This document shows, piece by piece, positions 27,130-36,470 of a DNA stretch of 64,000 nt. How positions within the stretch are numbered: the stretch's first letter is position 1; each line of letters begins with the position of its first letter. The position numbers were made by a program, and so were the translations under genes. Source of the DNA: CBDCAS01 sp965214015 (GTDB taxonomy: Bacteria; Pseudomonadota; Gammaproteobacteria; Coxiellales; Coxiellaceae); the NCBI GenBank assembly GCA_965214015.1, contig CBDCAS010000020.1, forward strand, positions 201,754 through 265,753, read 5' to 3'. Under the pieces are notes generated by a model. The model was not told the origin of the DNA. It ran no database searches and saw only the letters and a program-made list of their open reading frames with translations.

Positions 27130-29025
27130 ATGTTGATAAAGTGGGTTTTGAGTTTAAGAGATATTGTAAAAAAGCAAGTTGATTCTTTTGGTAATCAATA
27201 TTTTTTATTCGGCATATTTGGGACAATCAATTATCCGATTTTTTACATAATATGGGCTTACTTTACTTCTCAGACTTATGAAAACTTCTGGCTAAGATGT
27301 ATTGCAACATTAATTTGCATTCCTCTTATTTTTCATAAGAAATGGTCACCAAAACTTACTCCGTGGAAACCTTTATACTGGTATCTAGTGTTAATGTTTT
27401 GCTTACCGTTTTTCTTTAGCTTCATGCTCTTGAAAAACAATGCCTCTGATGTATGGTTAATGAGCACTACCATTGTTATGGTGTGGCTAATGTTGCTAGT
27501 AGATGCACTGAGCTTCGTCATTTTATTGACACTAGGTACTGGTTTAGCTGTTCTTCTTTTCAAGATCACAAGTATCAACCCTTTTCATAGGGAGAACGTA
27601 TTAGGTCTAATATATCAGTATTTTGGTTCTCTTGCTGTTGTTCTTATTTTTGCGAGACAAAAAGATCTACGTATAAAAGCTGAAGCAAGCAGTAGAACAA
27701 AATCAAAATTTATAGCCAATATAAGTCATGATCTTCGCACGCCGATTACTGGGATGTTGGGCATGATGCAGGATATGCTCAATACAGCAGACCAAGCTAA
27801 ATCTTCTTTAAGTGATAAAAATACACTTCAAGATCCCTCTACATTAAAAAAACTCATCGAAACTGTACAACGGGATAATAATTATCTGATGACGGCCACA
27901 GAGGAACTTTTACAACTCTGTAATGAAGTCTTGGAGGCGGTACGTTTAGAATCTGGGGAAGTATCAGATAATGCCGTGTCATTCTGTTTACAGAATATAA
28001 TGCAACACAATATTGAATTATTCCAACCCACAGCACATCATAAGAAATTAAAATTAGTGTACGAAATTGATCAAAATATACCGACCTACTTAACCGGATA
28101 TCGTATTTACCTCAGTCGTGTATTGCTTAATCTGATTAGCAATGCACTCAAATTTACCGAAAAAGGCACTATAACAGTATCAGTTAATCCATTAGATACT
28201 AATAATCATGTGGGTGAAACAACAAAAATACAAATCTTAGTAAAAGATACGGGAATTGGCATCCCAAAAGATAAATTTGATACGATTTTTGAACATTTCT
28301 CGCGACTTACTCCAGCCTACGAAGGGAACTATAAAGGAGCAGGATTAGGCTTATATACCGTCAAACGCTATATCGAAGCTATGAAGGGTAATATCTATGT
28401 TGAAAGTGAGCTTGAACAAGGTTCCTGTTTTATAGTGACGCTACCATTTATCGTAGCTGATCATTCTGATCAAGAAACAAGCTCTATTCAACCCTTAAAA
28501 ATAAACCAACCCTCTATAGAAGTATCGACTCAGAAAATGTTTGAGGCTCATAGAGATAAAAAGGGCAATTTTTCTGCGTCCATTTTAATTGTCGAAGACA
28601 ACAAACCTGCAGCGATGGCCGTTCAAATCGCATTAGACTCGTTTCATTGTCATACTGATATTGCTCACAATGGAGATCAAGCGGTCAAGATGGCCGAAAG
28701 CAGCGATTATGATTTGATTTTAATGGATATTGGATTACCCGATTTTAGTGGAGTTGAAGCAACGCGAAGAATCCGCAGGCTCTCTGAGCCTAAAAAATCA
28801 AAGGTGCCTATTGTGGCTTTGACGGGCCATGCTAATAATCCAGAAATGCGCCAGGAAGCCCTTGATGCTGGAATGCAAGAAGTGCTGAGCAAACCGGCTA
28901 AACCACTCACTCTAGAATCTGTTTTAAAAAATTATGTGTTTAAAATAAAAAAAGAATCTAAAAGACAAAATCAGATTTCACCTTACATGGTACCGGCAAT
29001 TATTCGGTTCCTGCTTCGCCTGTAA
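27130..29025 (+). CDS. Membrane hybrid histidine kinase with receiver domain (631 aa)
   Basis: The first about 180 residues hold five or six hydrophobic segments (for example YFLFGIFGTINYPIFYIIWAY). A HisKA domain follows with the phosphoacceptor His200 in FIANISHDLRTPITGMLG, then an HATPase with NLISNALKFTEKG, DTGIGIPKDKF and GAGLGLYTVKRYIEAMKG. A receiver domain has Asp533 in LILMDIGLPDFSG and the switch residues VALTGHA and SKPAKP. It resembles ArcB/LuxN-type sensor kinases and the kinase at 60325. The last about 20 residues (QNQISPYMVPAIIRFLLRL) are read out of frame over a remnant of another gene, so the original C-terminus, perhaps including an HPt domain, has been lost. Confidence 0.88.
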   Translation: MLIKWVLSLRDIVKKQVDSFGNQYFLFGIFGTINYPIFYIIWAYFTSQTYENFWLRCIATLICIPLIFHKKWSPKLTPWKPLYWYLVLMFCLPFFFSFMLLKNNASDVWLMSTTIVMVWLMLLVDALSFVILLTLGTGLAVLLFKITSINPFHRENVLGLIYQYFGSLAVVLIFARQKDLRIKAEASSRTKSKFIANISHDLRTPITGMLGMMQDMLNTADQAKSSLSDKNTLQDPSTLKKLIETVQRDNNYLMTATEELLQLCNEVLEAVRLESGEVSDNAVSFCLQNIMQHNIELFQPTAHHKKLKLVYEIDQNIPTYLTGYRIYLSRVLLNLISNALKFTEKGTITVSVNPLDTNNHVGETTKIQILVKDTGIGIPKDKFDTIFEHFSRLTPAYEGNYKGAGLGLYTVKRYIEAMKGNIYVESELEQGSCFIVTLPFIVADHSDQETSSIQPLKINQPSIEVSTQKMFEAHRDKKGNFSASILIVEDNKPAAMAVQIALDSFHCHTDIAHNGDQAVKMAESSDYDLILMDIGLPDFSGVEATRRIRRLSEPKKSKVPIVALTGHANNPEMRQEALDAGMQEVLSKPAKPLTLESVLKNYVFKIKKESKRQNQISPYMVPAIIRFLLRL

Positions 29026-29231
29026 ATTATGGCCATGTAACTTCGTCTATTCCAGCAGATAATTGCAGCAACCAAATGCCAATAAGCATAACAGGAACAG
29101 GCCATTACGATTTTTTCCTTACCTGTGAAGCCCTACAAGTAGGAAGTTTTCCAGCTTATGGAAACATTCAGGCAGGCCCATATTATGCCAATGCACAAGG
29201 CGTGATCACCCAAGTTAACGGTCAACCCTAA
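28962..29231 (+). pseudogene. 3' remnant of an exported-type protein fused to the kinase end
   Basis: In a different frame from the kinase the sequence stays open from 28962 to 29231 and reads sensible protein: LHGTGNYSVPASPVNYGHV, IPADNCSNQMPISITGTGHY, DFFLTCEALQVGSFPAYG and QAGPYYANAQGVITQVNGQP. The composition (Ser, Thr, Gly, Tyr, paired Cys) suits an extracytoplasmic protein. It has no start and appears to be the last 80-90 codons of a lost gene. Confidence 0.5.
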
Positions 29232-29242
29232 TCAGTTAGGGT
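29225..29242. terminator. Hairpin after the gene remnant
   Basis: ACCCTAA-TCAG-TTAGGGT is a perfect 7-bp stem with a 4-nt loop that overlaps the remnant stop codon. No T-run follows, so if it ends transcription it would need help from Rho. The following 440 bp (29243-29682) hold no gene; the last part must carry the dnaN promoter. Confidence 0.4.
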
Positions 29243-29682
29243 ATAGAAGTTAATATGAGATTTCTTAGTGACAATAGCTGATCTTCTTAAATAAACAGCA
29301 GTAATCTCCTCGCGCTCATGGCCAAGCTCAGTTTCTGCGAATTAGCCTTTGATCCGCTATGATTTATCTTCTGCAAAACCCCTTTAAGGCTCGCTTTAAT
29401 TTGGTTCGGCAATCTCTGCTAAATCTACATATCTATCATCAACCATTCGCTCTCATGAAACCTATACCATAGAAACACAGGAAAGTTCCCTCATATAAAA
29501 ATCTTTCAAATTTCTAAAACTCAAGCCTCATCACAAACCTACCTCTATATAGGTTGATCGCAGCTTACAAAATTTTTAAATAAACCTTTACCAAAAACAA
29601 ATTACTCTACAATTTCTTTTTTTCTATAAGTTTTGATACACTCATAATCCATCAAAATCACTTGATTAGGCAAATTAGAATT

Positions 29683-30789
29683 ATGAAGCTCAATCTCCAG
29701 CGTGAAGTACTTTTGAAGCCCTTGCAACAAGTTATCGGTATCGTTGAACGCAAACAAACGCTACCTATTTTATCAAATATTTTAATCAAGCTAAAAGATA
29801 AAAAGATATCCTTCTCTGGAACAGATCTTGAAGTAGAGCTTACAAGCCAAGTAGAAGCAGACTCCCTGTTACAAACAGGACAAATTACTTTGCCTGGTAG
29901 AAAACTCATGGATATATGCAAAGCACTTCCTGAACAGGCTCCTATTGAACTCTATCAAGAAAAAGAACGTGTGGTTCTTAAGTCAGGACGAAGTCGATTT
30001 ACACTTGCGACATTACCTGCGAGCGATTTTCCAAATATTGAACCTCAAAAAGCGTCTTTAGATTTTACGCTACCACAAAAAGAGTTACGTTCTATCTTAC
30101 AACGTACACTTTTTGCCATGGCACAGCAAGATGTAAGATATTATCTTAACGGCATGTTATTTGACATTAACCATAATACATTGAGCGCTGTTGCAACCGA
30201 TGGTCATCGCTTAGCATTAAACACCTTACCTATACCTACAATCAATCAGCCTCAAAAGCGACAAATTATTGTTCCAAGAAAGGGGGTCACTGAATTAGCG
30301 CGTATTTTAAATGACAATGAATCGAACATAAATATTACAATCAGTGATCATCATATTCGTGTTGAAGGCAAAGACACTATCTTCACATCTAAGCTAATTG
30401 ATGGTTGTTTTCCAGATTACGAACGTGTTATCCCTAAATCAGGAAATAAAGTAATTATTTTAGACCGAGATACATTAAAATCAGCATTAGGTCGCACTGC
30501 TATTTTATGTAATGAAAAATTTAGAGGCATTCATCTTGAACTAAAGAAAAATTTACTAAAAATTTTAGCTAATAATCCAGAACAAGAGGCTGCTGAAGAC
30601 GAACTTAATATCGAATATGGAGGTGAAGACCTCACCATTGGATTTAATGTAAATTATTTACTCGATATTTTAAATGTTCTAAACCCTGGAGCAATTTCTT
30701 TAACATTGACAGATTCTAGTAGTAGCATTTTAGTTGAAGAACTCGATAACCGTAATAGCTTGTTTGTTGTAATGCCTATGCGACTATAG
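29683..30789 (+). CDS. dnaN: DNA polymerase III sliding clamp, beta subunit
   Basis: The ATG at 29683 gives MKLNLQREVLLKPLQQVIG, the normal N-terminus, and 368 residues against 366 in E. coli. The three clamp subdomains are recognisable: QTLPILSNILI and PGRKLMDICKALP in the first, DVRYYLNGML and VATDGHRLALNT in the second, and the C-terminal end LVEELDNRNSLFVVMPMRL. The ring tethers Pol III to DNA. Stop and recF start are 6 bp apart, so the two form an operon. Normally dnaA lies directly upstream; here a histidine kinase and a gene-poor gap precede it. Confidence 0.98.
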   Translation: MKLNLQREVLLKPLQQVIGIVERKQTLPILSNILIKLKDKKISFSGTDLEVELTSQVEADSLLQTGQITLPGRKLMDICKALPEQAPIELYQEKERVVLKSGRSRFTLATLPASDFPNIEPQKASLDFTLPQKELRSILQRTLFAMAQQDVRYYLNGMLFDINHNTLSAVATDGHRLALNTLPIPTINQPQKRQIIVPRKGVTELARILNDNESNINITISDHHIRVEGKDTIFTSKLIDGCFPDYERVIPKSGNKVIILDRDTLKSALGRTAILCNEKFRGIHLELKKNLLKILANNPEQEAAEDELNIEYGGEDLTIGFNVNYLLDILNVLNPGAISLTLTDSSSSILVEELDNRNSLFVVMPMRL

Positions 30790-30795
30790 TTTATT

Positions 30796-31884
30796 ATGGC
30801 TCAAATTGTTAATCTAAAAATTCTTAACTTCCGTAATTTACAATCTACCTCTATTCAACCCGGATCCCATTTCAATATATTTTTAGGAAACAATGGAGCT
30901 GGAAAAACAAGCATACTTGAAGCTATCTATTATTTTGGTTTTGGTCGATCTTTTCGCACCTCTCAACCACTGTATTTAATACATAAAAATAGTAAGCAAT
31001 TTCTATTACACACTGAACTAAACATCAAAAATGATATTACACCTGTTGGTATTGAGTATCATTCAAATACAAATCGACGTATCCATTTTAATGGAGATAA
31101 TATAAAAACTATTTCACCCATTGCTGAATTGCTGCCTATCCAATTGATCAGCACAGATAATTGCCGATTTTTTCATGAAGGCCCTAAATTACGTCGACAG
31201 TTCATGAATTGGGGATTGTTCCACATGGAACCTCGTTTTTCTTCCCTTTGGCAGCGTTTACTTCGAATATTAAAACAGCGAAATGCAACACTTAAATCTC
31301 GTCTACCCCATAAAGAACTTTTAGTTTGGAATACAGAGCTACTTAAACTTTCAGAAGAAATCAATGAATTATGTAAAAAATACATTCGCCAATTAAAACC
31401 TATCTTTAATTGCCTAATCAATTCTACACTCAATGCATATACTTTGGACTTCAATTATTATCCTGGCTGGAACCCAAAAATTGATTTTGAAACTGCACTA
31501 AATCAGAACTATTCTAAAGATCAGCTTTTAGGTTATACCAGTGTTGGGCCACACCGTGCTGATATAAAATTGCTCATTGAAAACAAGCCTGCCAAGGAAG
31601 CTTTATCTCAAGGAGAACAAAAATTTGTTTCCTATATTCTATACTTGGCTCAAGGACAGTTACTTCAAACTATTTCAAGCAAAAAGCCTATTTATCTAAT
31701 TGATGATTTACCTTCCGAACTTGACACAGATAAATGCTCCCACATTCTTTCTATTTTAGCTAAAACACAAGCTCAAATATTTATAACCAGTATCAATCAA
31801 CAAAAACTACACACAGCAATTGCACTAAAAAACACACAATTGTTTCATGTGGAACATAATATAGCGAATTTATTAACCAATTAA
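30796..31884 (+). CDS. recF: DNA replication and repair protein RecF
   Basis: 362 residues, the usual RecF length. The Walker A box is GNNGAGKTSILEAIYYFGFG near residue 33. The ABC signature and Walker B appear as ALSQGEQKFVSYILY and PIYLIDDLPSELD. RecF loads RecA at gaps through RecOR. It follows dnaN by 6 bp in the classical order, with no clear ribosome site, so translation is probably coupled to dnaN. Confidence 0.97.
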   Translation: MAQIVNLKILNFRNLQSTSIQPGSHFNIFLGNNGAGKTSILEAIYYFGFGRSFRTSQPLYLIHKNSKQFLLHTELNIKNDITPVGIEYHSNTNRRIHFNGDNIKTISPIAELLPIQLISTDNCRFFHEGPKLRRQFMNWGLFHMEPRFSSLWQRLLRILKQRNATLKSRLPHKELLVWNTELLKLSEEINELCKKYIRQLKPIFNCLINSTLNAYTLDFNYYPGWNPKIDFETALNQNYSKDQLLGYTSVGPHRADIKLLIENKPAKEALSQGEQKFVSYILYLAQGQLLQTISSKKPIYLIDDLPSELDTDKCSHILSILAKTQAQIFITSINQQKLHTAIALKNTQLFHVEHNIANLLTN

Positions 31885-32055
31885 CCTCTATAGCAGTAAA
31901 ACCTTAAAGATAAAGTTTTATCTTTAACTTAGATTTAAGCATTTTAAGAATAATAGCTCAAACTTAACTATTTATAATTGAGGCTATTCTTGTGGAAAAC
32001 CCCTGGATTTCTATAAAAAATAAACACTTGCATCTCGTTTTTTTAATTGCTTTTA

Positions 32056-32064
32056 TGCTACAAT
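32056..32064 (+). promoter_or_regulatory. Probable gyrB promoter, extended -10
   Basis: TGC-TACAAT forms an extended -10 box 45 bp before the gyrB start. A clear -35 at the right spacing is not seen, which extended -10 promoters can do without. It lies in the 224-bp gap after recF. Confidence 0.45.
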
Positions 32065-32108
32065 AGTCCTCTTTCACAAAGATACCAAACCACTCAAGTT
32101 TAATTAAA

Positions 32109-34535
32109 ATGGCTAAAATAGAGTCCCAAAAATACGACGAATCTACGATCAAGGTGCTTAAAGGCCTCGATGCTGTCCGTAAGCGACCTGGAATGTACAT
32201 TGGAGATACAGATGATGGCTCTGGTTTACATCATATGGTATTTGAAGTCGTTGACAACTCTATCGATGAAGCGCTTGCTGGATACTGCTCTAAAATCAAT
32301 GTTACTCTCCATGAAGACAGCTCTGTTACCATTACGGACAATGGTCGTGGCATTCCAACTGGCATCTATAAAGAAGAAGGTCGTTCAGCAACTGAAGTGA
32401 TTATGACTGTACTCCACGCAGGTGGAAAATTTGATAAAAACGCTTATAAAGTTTCTGGAGGTCTTCACGGAGTAGGTATTTCTGTTGTCAATGCACTTTC
32501 TGAAATACTAGAAGTTACTATTTACCAACATGGAAAGGTATTTTACCAAAAATATAGTTTAGGAGTTCCAGAGGCCCCACTTAAAGAAATAGGCGATACA
32601 ACACAGACAGGCACTCAAATTCGTTTTAAACCCAGCAAAAAAATTTTTAGTCATACTGAATTTCGCTATGATATTTTAGCAAAACGTCTTCGCGAACTAT
32701 CATTTTTAAATTCTGGTATTCTCATTGAATTAAATGAAGAGATCTCTGAGAAAAAAGATATCTTTAAGTATGAAGGTGGCATCACAGCTTTTGTTGAGCA
32801 TCTGAGCCGCAATAAAACTCCTATTAATTCTGACATATTTTACTGTTCTCAAGAAAAAGAGGATGTCGTCGTGGAAGCGGCTTTGCAATGGAACGACGGT
32901 TTTCAAGAAGTTGTATTCTGTTTTACTAACAATATACCGCAAAAAGACGGTGGAACCCATCTATCAGGGCTCCGCGCTGCATTAACACGTACCCTAAACC
33001 ACTATATTGACCAACAAGGGTTTGCTAAAAAAGCAAAAGTAACAACAAACGGAGATGATATTCGTGAAGGACTAACTTGCGTTTTATCAGTCAAAATTCC
33101 AGACCCTAAATTTTCATCACAAACTAAAGATAAGCTTGTTTCTTCAGAAATAAAATCTATTGTTGAGTCCACATTGAGTAGTAAGCTCAATGAATTTCTA
33201 CAAGAAAACCCTGCCCAAGCAAAATCGATTGTCACAAAAATGGTCGATGCAGCTCGAGCTAGAGAAGCAGCTCGAAAAGCAAGAGATATAGCGCGTCGTA
33301 AAAATGTATTGGATATTGCAGGCTTACCAGGAAAGCTAGCTGACTGCCAAGAAAAAGACCCTATCGCTTGCGAGCTTTTTCTAGTTGAAGGAGACTCTGC
33401 TGGAGGTTCTGCAAAACAAGCACGAGATCGTAAATATCAGGCAATATTACCCCTTAAAGGTAAAATATTAAACGTTGAAAAAGCTCGTTTTGATAAAATG
33501 TTATCTTCAGCAGAGTTAGGCACATTAATTACAGCAATGGGCTGTGGTATAGGTCGCGAAGAATATAATCCTAACAAATTACGCTATCATAGGGTTATTA
33601 TTATGACAGATGCTGATGTAGATGGCTCTCATATTCGAACATTACTATTAACTTTTTTCTACCGTCAAATGCCAGAATTAATTGAACGAGGTCATATCTA
33701 TATTGCACAACCCCCACTCTATAAAATGAAAAAAGGCAAACAAGAGCAATATGTTAAAGATGACGAAGCCCTGGATACTTTATTGTTGCAAATGGCTCTT
33801 GATAAAGCACAGTTATATCCAAGCAAAAGTGCCCCCGCTATTTCAGGAACGGCTCTTGAACAATTAGCAATTAATTACCAACAAGTAGAACACAGTTTAA
33901 ATCGCTTATCGCGACACTTTCCTCGAAAAGTTTTAGAAGCTATTATGCACATTCCACCTCTATTAACAGAAAATCTAGCAAACCAATCAGAAGTATCTGC
34001 TTGGACAGATGCATTAGAACACTACCTGAGACAAAATCATACAGAACACAGTTGTCACTTTAATGTAACAACACAGCTTGACTCTGAGCAAGAAATCTAT
34101 TTACCCCATTTAACCGCATCCCAACATGGAGCTAAAAATCATTATTCTTTCTCAAAGGATTTTTTTACATCTTCTAGCTATCAAAATATTATTAATCTTT
34201 ATAAAAAACTTGATAATTTATTAGATAAAGATGCTTATATCAAACGTGGTGAACAATCTACTCATGTGCACACTTTTAGTGAAGCATTGTATTGGTTACT
34301 CGATCAAGGTAAAAAAGGAACCACTATTACACGTTACAAAGGATTGGGAGAAATGAATCCTGATCAGTTGTGGGGAACTACAATGGATCCAGATACACGT
34401 CGTATGTTAAAAGTAAGTATTGAAGATGCTGTTCACGCCAATGAAATGTTTACCACTCTAATGGGAGACCAGGTAGAACCCAGGCGGCATTTTATTGAAA
34501 CAAATGCCTTATTTGCCGAAAATATTGATATCTAG
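32109..34535 (+). CDS. gyrB: DNA gyrase subunit B
   Basis: 808 residues, the length of gamma-proteobacterial GyrB with its insert. The GHKL ATPase motifs are EVVDNSIDEALAGYC, DNGRGIPTGIY and KVSGGLHGVGISVVNAL. The TOPRIM metal-binding motifs are VEGDSAGGSAKQARDR and MTDADVDGSHIRTLL, and the tail contains KGLGEMNPDQLW and MGDQVEPRRHFIE. With GyrA it introduces negative supercoils. It follows recF in the classical order, after a gap with its own likely promoter. It is transcribed toward the candidate oriC at 45 kb. Confidence 0.99.
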   Translation: MAKIESQKYDESTIKVLKGLDAVRKRPGMYIGDTDDGSGLHHMVFEVVDNSIDEALAGYCSKINVTLHEDSSVTITDNGRGIPTGIYKEEGRSATEVIMTVLHAGGKFDKNAYKVSGGLHGVGISVVNALSEILEVTIYQHGKVFYQKYSLGVPEAPLKEIGDTTQTGTQIRFKPSKKIFSHTEFRYDILAKRLRELSFLNSGILIELNEEISEKKDIFKYEGGITAFVEHLSRNKTPINSDIFYCSQEKEDVVVEAALQWNDGFQEVVFCFTNNIPQKDGGTHLSGLRAALTRTLNHYIDQQGFAKKAKVTTNGDDIREGLTCVLSVKIPDPKFSSQTKDKLVSSEIKSIVESTLSSKLNEFLQENPAQAKSIVTKMVDAARAREAARKARDIARRKNVLDIAGLPGKLADCQEKDPIACELFLVEGDSAGGSAKQARDRKYQAILPLKGKILNVEKARFDKMLSSAELGTLITAMGCGIGREEYNPNKLRYHRVIIMTDADVDGSHIRTLLLTFFYRQMPELIERGHIYIAQPPLYKMKKGKQEQYVKDDEALDTLLLQMALDKAQLYPSKSAPAISGTALEQLAINYQQVEHSLNRLSRHFPRKVLEAIMHIPPLLTENLANQSEVSAWTDALEHYLRQNHTEHSCHFNVTTQLDSEQEIYLPHLTASQHGAKNHYSFSKDFFTSSSYQNIINLYKKLDNLLDKDAYIKRGEQSTHVHTFSEALYWLLDQGKKGTTITRYKGLGEMNPDQLWGTTMDPDTRRMLKVSIEDAVHANEMFTTLMGDQVEPRRHFIETNALFAENIDI

Positions 34536-34570
34536 CCAAGCTTTGGTGAATCAACTTTATAGCACAACTC

Positions 34571-35155
34571 CTAGACAGAATTAACATTTGTTACCCGCTG
34601 GAATAAATAATAGCTAACATGCGCGGTATGTCCTTCCCTTAAACAATGCCAATTCGCTAGCTGAATTGTTTTTTTTTGCTTTTCCATTTCTACATAAATC
34701 AACGCTGATTTTGCCAAATAGATGCTCGATTCTAGCCAAATAGCAAAAGAAGATAGCTGCTTACTGTAAAAAGGCGGATCAAGAAAAACGATATCACAAG
34801 GATAAAAAGAGAACGGTGGACATTGCTTGAAGCAATCACCTTGAATAATTTGGATATTTTTTGATGAGATTTTTAAAGTTTGTACTGTTTTTTTCAAAAA
34901 ATTAATAACTATGGAGTTTCTATCCACCAGAGTCACACGCTCAGCACCACGCGATAAGGCTTCAAAACCTAAAGCACCACTGCCTGCAAATAAGTCTAAA
35001 CAAGTAGCACCTTGAATAAAAGGCGTTAACCAATTAAACAAAGTTTCCCGAATAAAGTCATGAGTAGGGCGCAGCTCAGAAATATCAGGAAATTTTAATA
35101 ATCGACGCCGCCAAAGGCCACCAATAATACGCAGGGTTCTATTTTTATTCGCCAT
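34571..35155 (-). CDS. rsmD: 16S rRNA (guanine(966)-N(2))-methyltransferase
   Basis: 194 residues. RsmD features are present: N-terminal RIIGGLWRRRLLKFPD, RPTHDFIRETLFNWL, the SAM-binding LDLFAGSGALGFEALSRGA and the catalytic DPPF in IVFLDPPFYSKQL. It methylates G966 in the small ribosomal subunit. It is convergent with gyrB and starts 1 bp after the M16-like gene ends, so it is probably the third gene of that minus-strand operon. Confidence 0.96.
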   Translation of the reverse strand: MANKNRTLRIIGGLWRRRLLKFPDISELRPTHDFIRETLFNWLTPFIQGATCLDLFAGSGALGFEALSRGAERVTLVDRNSIVINFLKKTVQTLKISSKNIQIIQGDCFKQCPPFSFYPCDIVFLDPPFYSKQLSSFAIWLESSIYLAKSALIYVEMEKQKKTIQLANWHCLREGHTAHVSYYLFQRVTNVNSV

Positions 35156-35156
35156 T

Positions 35157-36470
35157 TTAAAATGAGGGACCTACTGTAACGACAGCAAGATGTTTTTGGT
35201 TAATGATTTTATTAAAGGCCATTTTAACCTCAGGTGAGCTTACATCAGCAATACGAGCTTTATAAGTCTCTAAATAATTTAAAGGAAGATGATAAAAAGC
35301 GATTAGTGACACAATAGCAGCAATATCACGATTGCTGGTCATTTCCAATGGAAAACTCCCAATTAAATTTTTTTTCACAGAATTCAACTGCTGTGGACTA
35401 GGGCCTTGTTTTAAAAAGGCATTTAATGCCTCCATGACTGTACTTAATGCTTTTTTTGCTTTATTCACACGCGTTCTTAGTTGAATAATAAATGGACCCC
35501 GATAACCCAAGGGCCAAAACATACTGCCCACATCATAAGCGAATCCATTTTGATTGCGTATTTTTTGAAACAAGACAGAACCCAACGGCAACCCTCCAAA
35601 AATAGTGTTACCCACCAGTAGTGGAAAATAATCAGGATTATCCCAACTAACACCCACCTGACCCACCATTATAGAGGTTTGCTTGGCTGGAAAAGACACA
35701 TGATGATACACATTGTGTTTTAACTGCTGATTTTCTTTTAAACGTGGCGCCACTTTTCCTATTGGCATTGCCGTTGCAATATGTTCAGCAATGTGTTTTG
35801 CTTGTTTATAGCTTAGATCGCCAACTAACACAATATCTGCATTCCTTGCTACATAATAACGTCGATAAAAATATCTAATATTTTTTGATGAGAATCGTTC
35901 TATAGAAGCAATGGTACCCAAGGGATCATGAGAATAAGGCTGGTCACCATATATCATTTTATAAAGGGTATTCTGGGCTACTTTTCCAGGATTTTGATTT
36001 TCAGTTTCAATCATCGCAATAGTTTGATTTTTTATACGATGCAATGTATTGGGTTGAAAAGACATTTTTGTCAGAACTTGAATAAATTCAGATAAGGCAG
36101 CATTGAAAGAAGCTGACTTTGAGAGACTACGCAAAGAAACAACTGCTTTATCCCTATCTAAACTTGTATCAAATTGGGCACCCACATCATCAAACGCTTT
36201 TGCAATCTGATCTGCATTTTGTATTGTAGTTCCTTCACCTATCATATTATTAGTCAATGAGGCTAAACCGATCATTTTGTTATCATAGGCTGAACCTGCG
36301 GCAAACATCACACGAATATCGACTATTGGTAAATTATGAATCCTCACAAAATATACATTAGTATTTACTGAGGTTTTCCAATGTTGGATTTTAACAGTGT
36401 GCGGCAATGCTTTCAGAGAAAAAGCATTCACTGAAATAAAACAAAGCAAAGCAATACAATATTTACCCAT
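35157..36470 (-). CDS. M16 peptidase family protein, non-catalytic subunit
   Basis: 437 residues with a signal peptide (CIALLCFISVNAFSLKALP). The M16 fold is clear, including VMFAAGSAYDNKMIGLASL and the second-half IRNQNGFAYDVGSMFW. The catalytic HxxEH of active M16 enzymes is replaced: LTNNMIGEGT stands where HxxEH should be. It should therefore be the inactive partner of the active M16 enzyme encoded just upstream; the genes overlap by 8 bp. Such pairs act in the periplasm and degrade peptides. Confidence 0.9.
   Translation of the reverse strand: MGKYCIALLCFISVNAFSLKALPHTVKIQHWKTSVNTNVYFVRIHNLPIVDIRVMFAAGSAYDNKMIGLASLTNNMIGEGTTIQNADQIAKAFDDVGAQFDTSLDRDKAVVSLRSLSKSASFNAALSEFIQVLTKMSFQPNTLHRIKNQTIAMIETENQNPGKVAQNTLYKMIYGDQPYSHDPLGTIASIERFSSKNIRYFYRRYYVARNADIVLVGDLSYKQAKHIAEHIATAMPIGKVAPRLKENQQLKHNVYHHVSFPAKQTSIMVGQVGVSWDNPDYFPLLVGNTIFGGLPLGSVLFQKIRNQNGFAYDVGSMFWPLGYRGPFIIQLRTRVNKAKKALSTVMEALNAFLKQGPSPQQLNSVKKNLIGSFPLEMTSNRDIAAIVSLIAFYHLPLNYLETYKARIADVSSPEVKMAFNKIINQKHLAVVTVGPSF

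Noticed and set aside
29243..29682. Gap before dnaN as an alternative oriC
   Set aside because: The place fits the usual dnaA-dnaN region, but I saw no perfect DnaA box in it.
31991..31999. TGTGGAAAA, one base from a DnaA box, upstream of gyrB
   Set aside because: Only one imperfect box; no second box or AT-only element beside it, so it was not called an origin.
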